This document shows, in pieces, positions 5,017-7,213 of a DNA stretch of 7,213 nucleotides. The translations under genes and the position numbers were made by a program. This DNA is from an uncultured Paracoccaceae bacterium (GTDB lineage: Bacteria; Pseudomonadota; Alphaproteobacteria; Rhodobacterales; Rhodobacteraceae): contig CALHST010000412.1 of the NCBI GenBank assembly GCA_938038825.1, positions 1 to 7,213 on the forward strand, read 5' to 3'. A model generated the notes under the pieces. That model was not told the origin of the DNA. It did not search any database and saw only the letters and a program-made list of their open reading frames with translations. Positions within the stretch are counted from its first letter, which is position 1; each line of letters opens with the position of its first letter.

Positions 5017-6415
5017 TTGGAAGCCGGATTTGGACGCCTTTGAAGGGCCGAAATATCTGCGCTTGGCACAGGCGTTGCGCGGAGCGGTGCATGATGGACA
5101 CTTTACGGCAGGTGAAAAATTGCCTCCGGTGCGGGACCTTGCGTGGCGTGTTGGCATCACGCCGGGGACCGTGGCGCGGGCTTACACCATTCTCACAGAC
5201 GAAGGGGTCTTGGATGCTGGTGTGGGGCGCGGGACCTTTGTCGCTGACATGACGAAAAAAGAACAGGTCTCGGACCTGATTGAAATAGATGCCGTTCCAC
5301 ACAACTCGGACGTCTCGAAGGGGCCTATCAATCTGTATTCGCCCGTTTTACCGAATGTTGGGCAAGTCGCGTTGATCCAGAAAATTCTGATGGGCATTGC
5401 GCAAAACCCGCCCTCGGGGCTGATGCATTATCCAAGCCGCGCAGGCTTTCGCCCTGCGCGCGAGGCGGTTGTCTCTTGGTTGTCGGACTCGCCAATCGGG
5501 CGTGTGGATCAAGATGATATTGTGTTGTCACACGGCGGTCAGAACGGCATTTTACTGGTGCTGCAAGCTGTACTGACTGGGGCAAATCCAGTAATTTACA
5601 TGGAGCAGCTCAGCTATCCCGGTTTTAGACGTGCAGCAGAGTTATTGCGTGCAAAAGTCGTGGCTGTGCCGACCGACGGGCAAGGCGTTGATCCCAATGC
5701 TTTGGAAACCGCCGCCAAACTGCATGGCCCCGGCGTACTTTGTACCAGTCCCGAGGTGAACAATCCGACGTTGGGTTTCACACCGCTGGACCGCCGCCGG
5801 GATGTTGTATCAATTGCGCAAAGGTACAATCTGCAAATCTTGGATGACGATTGTTACCGGCTTGGACCTGCGCGGGCGCCAAGTTACCGGATGTTGGCGC
5901 CAGAGCGGGGATGGTACGTGTGTTCAATCTCAAAACTGCTGACACCTGCGTTGCGGATTGGTTTTGTGGTGGCACCACATGGTAAAGTCGCGTCATTGCG
6001 GCGTGCCGCAGAACATGGCTTCTTCGGGATTGCGACGCCACTTTCGGATCTGACAGCCCAGCTTTTGGGGCACCCCGATATTCACACGCTGACAGACCGT
6101 GTCGAGGCGCGGTTTTCCAAATATGTTCAGATCGCCGTGAACCAATTGGGTGGGTATGATTTGAATTGGCGGCAAGACGTTCCATTCTTGTGGTTAAGGC
6201 TCCCTGCAGGTTGGCGCGCGTCTTCGTTCTGTCTTGCTGCAGAAGCGCTCGGTATTCGCATTCGCCCCGCAGAACATTACACGTGCCGCGATGCACGGGC
6301 GCCGCATGCTGTGCGCATGGCAATAAATGCTGCCATCAGCCATGAACAATTCGAACACGCGATGACGACGTTGCGCGATTTGCTCGACAATCCGCCTGAC
6401 GAGATAGGAATTTGA
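5006..6415 (+). CDS. MocR-type transcriptional regulator: GntR winged helix fused to PLP aminotransferase-like domain
   Basis: A 469-residue two-domain protein. Residues about 14-80 are a GntR-type winged helix (KYLRLAQALRGAVHDGHFTAGEKLPPVRDLAWRVGITPGTVARAY, wing GVLDAGVGRGTFV). Residues about 110-460 are an aminotransferase class I/II fold with the cofactor residues in place: an NNPTLG turn (Asn253), LDDDCYR (Asp and Tyr, 279-285) and the Schiff-base Lys310 in SISKLLTPALRIG. Arg437 in HAVRMAI is at the usual substrate-carboxylate position. MocR proteins sense PLP or PLP-amino-acid adducts and bind DNA; the ligand here is unknown. The start is TTG at 5006, with AGGAG at 4992-4996 nine bases upstream; the next in-frame Met would remove the DNA-binding domain. 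It is divergent from the DUF1127 gene, its likeliest target together with itself. Confidence 0.93.
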   Translation: MGTIWKPDLDAFEGPKYLRLAQALRGAVHDGHFTAGEKLPPVRDLAWRVGITPGTVARAYTILTDEGVLDAGVGRGTFVADMTKKEQVSDLIEIDAVPHNSDVSKGPINLYSPVLPNVGQVALIQKILMGIAQNPPSGLMHYPSRAGFRPAREAVVSWLSDSPIGRVDQDDIVLSHGGQNGILLVLQAVLTGANPVIYMEQLSYPGFRRAAELLRAKVVAVPTDGQGVDPNALETAAKLHGPGVLCTSPEVNNPTLGFTPLDRRRDVVSIAQRYNLQILDDDCYRLGPARAPSYRMLAPERGWYVCSISKLLTPALRIGFVVAPHGKVASLRRAAEHGFFGIATPLSDLTAQLLGHPDIHTLTDRVEARFSKYVQIAVNQLGGYDLNWRQDVPFLWLRLPAGWRASSFCLAAEALGIRIRPAEHYTCRDARAPHAVRMAINAAISHEQFEHAMTTLRDLLDNPPDEIGI

Positions 6416-6421
6416 TGGGGT

Positions 6422-6454
6422 AAAATAATACCTTATTTTTAAAGTATTGTTTTT
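6422..6454 (+). terminator. AT-rich terminator-like hairpin after the MocR-type gene
   Basis: AAAATAATAC (6422-6431) pairs with GTATTGTTTT (6444-6453), 10 bp including one U-G pair, and the inside can add a few A-U pairs around a T-rich loop. The right arm is itself a T-rich run (6450-6454). It lies seven bases after the regulator's stop codon. The stem is nearly all A-U and therefore weak for an intrinsic terminator. It could alternatively be simply the AT-rich region upstream of the rplM promoter. Confidence 0.4.
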
Positions 6455-6480
6455 ACGCCATTAAGTCGGGAAGTTAAGGC

Positions 6481-6508
6481 TTGATGTGACATTCGTGGAG
6501 TGTATAAC
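6481..6508 (+). promoter_or_regulatory. Candidate rplM-rpsI promoter
   Basis: TTGATG (6481-6486) as -35 and TATAAC (6503-6508) as -10 are separated by 16 bases. Transcription would begin near 6515, giving a leader of about 35 bases before rplM. This is the best-scoring housekeeping-type promoter by eye in the 134-base gap, and it is preceded by an AT-rich stretch (6421-6455). Confidence 0.55.
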
Positions 6509-6549
6509 CGCCCAATCGAATTTCCACCCTCAAGCTTAAGGGCTTTGAC

Positions 6550-7008
6550 ATGAAAACCTATTCTGCAACTCCTGCAGAGATCGACAAAAAGTGGATCATC
6601 ATCGACGCCGAAGGCGTGGTGCTGGGCCGTTTGGCTTCGATCGTTGCTATGCGTCTGCGTGGCAAGCACAAAGCATCTTTCACACCGCATATGGATTGCG
6701 GCGATAACGTGATCATCATCAACGCTGAAAAAGTGCAGATGACGGGCAAGAAGCGCGAAGAGAAACATTACTGGCACACAGGCCATCCTGGCGGGATTAA
6801 AGAGCGCACCAAAGCGCAGATCCTTGAAGGCAAGTTCCCCGAGCGGATCGTGACATTGGCTGTGAAACGTATGTTGCCCGGCAACCGTTTGTCCCGCCAG
6901 ATCATGACCAACCTGCGCGTCTATGCAGGCGGTGAGCACCCACACGAGGCGCAAAACCCCGAAGTTCTGGATGTTGCATCCATGAACAAGAAAAACACGC
7001 GGAGCTGA
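6550..7008 (+). CDS. rplM: 50S ribosomal protein L13
   Basis: A complete 152-residue L13, a large-subunit protein that binds 23S rRNA early in assembly. Diagnostic stretches are WIIIDAEGVVLGRLASIVAMRLRGKHKASFTP (15-46), CGDNVIIINAEKVQMTGKK (50-68), the KHYWHTGHPGGIKERT block (72-87) and the C-terminal LPGNRLSRQIMTNLRVYAGGEHPHEAQNPEVL. Length is about ten residues more than in E. coli, as usual for alphaproteobacteria. AAGGG at 6538-6542 lies seven bases before the ATG. It is followed after five bases by rpsI, the standard L13-S9 operon. Codon use is cleaner than in the neighbours, with a strong preference typical of highly expressed genes. Confidence 0.98.
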   Translation: MKTYSATPAEIDKKWIIIDAEGVVLGRLASIVAMRLRGKHKASFTPHMDCGDNVIIINAEKVQMTGKKREEKHYWHTGHPGGIKERTKAQILEGKFPERIVTLAVKRMLPGNRLSRQIMTNLRVYAGGEHPHEAQNPEVLDVASMNKKNTRS

Positions 7009-7013
7009 GTTCA

Positions 7014-7213
7014 ATGGCTGATGAAATCAACACACTCGAAGATCTCGCCGCTGTTGCTGGTGTGGAAGCACCTGCCGCTGCCGAGGAAATCTCAATCAAC
7101 CGGGAACCCGTGCGCGACGAATTTGGTCGGTCCTACGCAACTGGTAAGCGGAAAGACGCGGTTGCACGCGTTTGGATCAAACCTGGTTCTGGCAAGGTCA
7201 CCGTAAACGGCAA
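7014..7213 (+). CDS. rpsI: 30S ribosomal protein S9, N-terminal part (cut by window end)
   Basis: The first 66 codons are present and the gene runs off the window. The protein begins MADEINTLEDLAAVAG, an Ala/Glu-rich acidic extension of about 40 residues typical of alphaproteobacterial S9. The conserved S9 core then begins with YATGKRKDAVARVWIKPGSGKVTVNG (41-66). S9 is a small-subunit head protein whose C-terminal tail reaches the P site (that part is not visible). GGAG at 7001-7004, inside the end of rplM, lies nine bases before the ATG, and the two genes are five bases apart, so they are cotranscribed. Confidence 0.96.
   Translation, partial: MADEINTLEDLAAVAGVEAPAAAEEISINREPVRDEFGRSYATGKRKDAVARVWIKPGSGKVTVNG

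Noticed and set aside
5328..6323. Several minus-strand open frames within the MocR-type gene
   Set aside because: All are antisense to a continuous, domain-complete GntR-aminotransferase protein and show no independent features.
6439..7014. 191-codon open frame on the minus strand across rplM
   Set aside because: It is antisense to the unmistakable L13 gene and covers its promoter; no family features are visible.
1..7213. CRISPR array, insertion sequence or phage-like defence cassette
   Set aside because: No regularly spaced repeats, transposase, integrase or terminal inverted repeats were found; gene content is housekeeping and metabolic.

Overview
The window looks like chromosome of an alphaproteobacterium of the Rhodobacteraceae, probably the marine Roseobacter group. 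This rests on protein style and gene content: a folate-dependent TrmFO with alphaproteobacterial features, a short alphaproteobacterial-type GluQRS N-terminus, a DUF1127 (YjiS-like) small protein, and a ribosomal protein S9 with the acidic N-terminal extension common in alphaproteobacteria. No species can be named from sequence reading alone. No mobile element, CRISPR array or tRNA gene was seen.

Left part (1-2170, minus strand): a tRNA-modification cluster read right to left. It runs trmFO (m5U54 in the T-loop), then a class I SAM methyltransferase of unknown substrate, then gluQRS (glutamyl-queuosine at position 34; cut by the window edge). The methyltransferase stop and the gluQRS GTG start share four bases, so they are probably translationally coupled.

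Middle (2171-4682): a 306-base gene-free stretch contains a nested long stem-loop and a second hairpin. In both, the G-U pairs fit a plus-strand RNA better than a minus-strand one. Next is a minus-strand crotonase-fold gene that resembles ECHDC3 and lacks both catalytic glutamates of classical enoyl-CoA hydratases. Divergent from it is a plus-strand pair: a PaaI-type hotdog thioesterase overlapping an EamA/DMT permease. A hairpin separates the permease from the convergent DUF1127 gene.

Right part (4683-7213): a DUF1127 gene and a MocR-type regulator (GntR winged helix fused to a PLP aminotransferase-like domain) are transcribed divergently. The 98 bases between them carry repeated ATTGTATTG and ACAAT boxes that look like operators, one of which covers the regulator's TTG start codon. 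An AT-rich hairpin follows the regulator. Then comes a recognisable promoter and the rplM-rpsI ribosomal operon (L13, S9; rpsI is cut by the window end).

Most of the window is ordinary housekeeping sequence. The parts most worth a second look are the structured gene-free stretch at about 2312-2440, the repeated boxes at 4926-5016, and the unassigned methyltransferase between two tRNA-modification genes.
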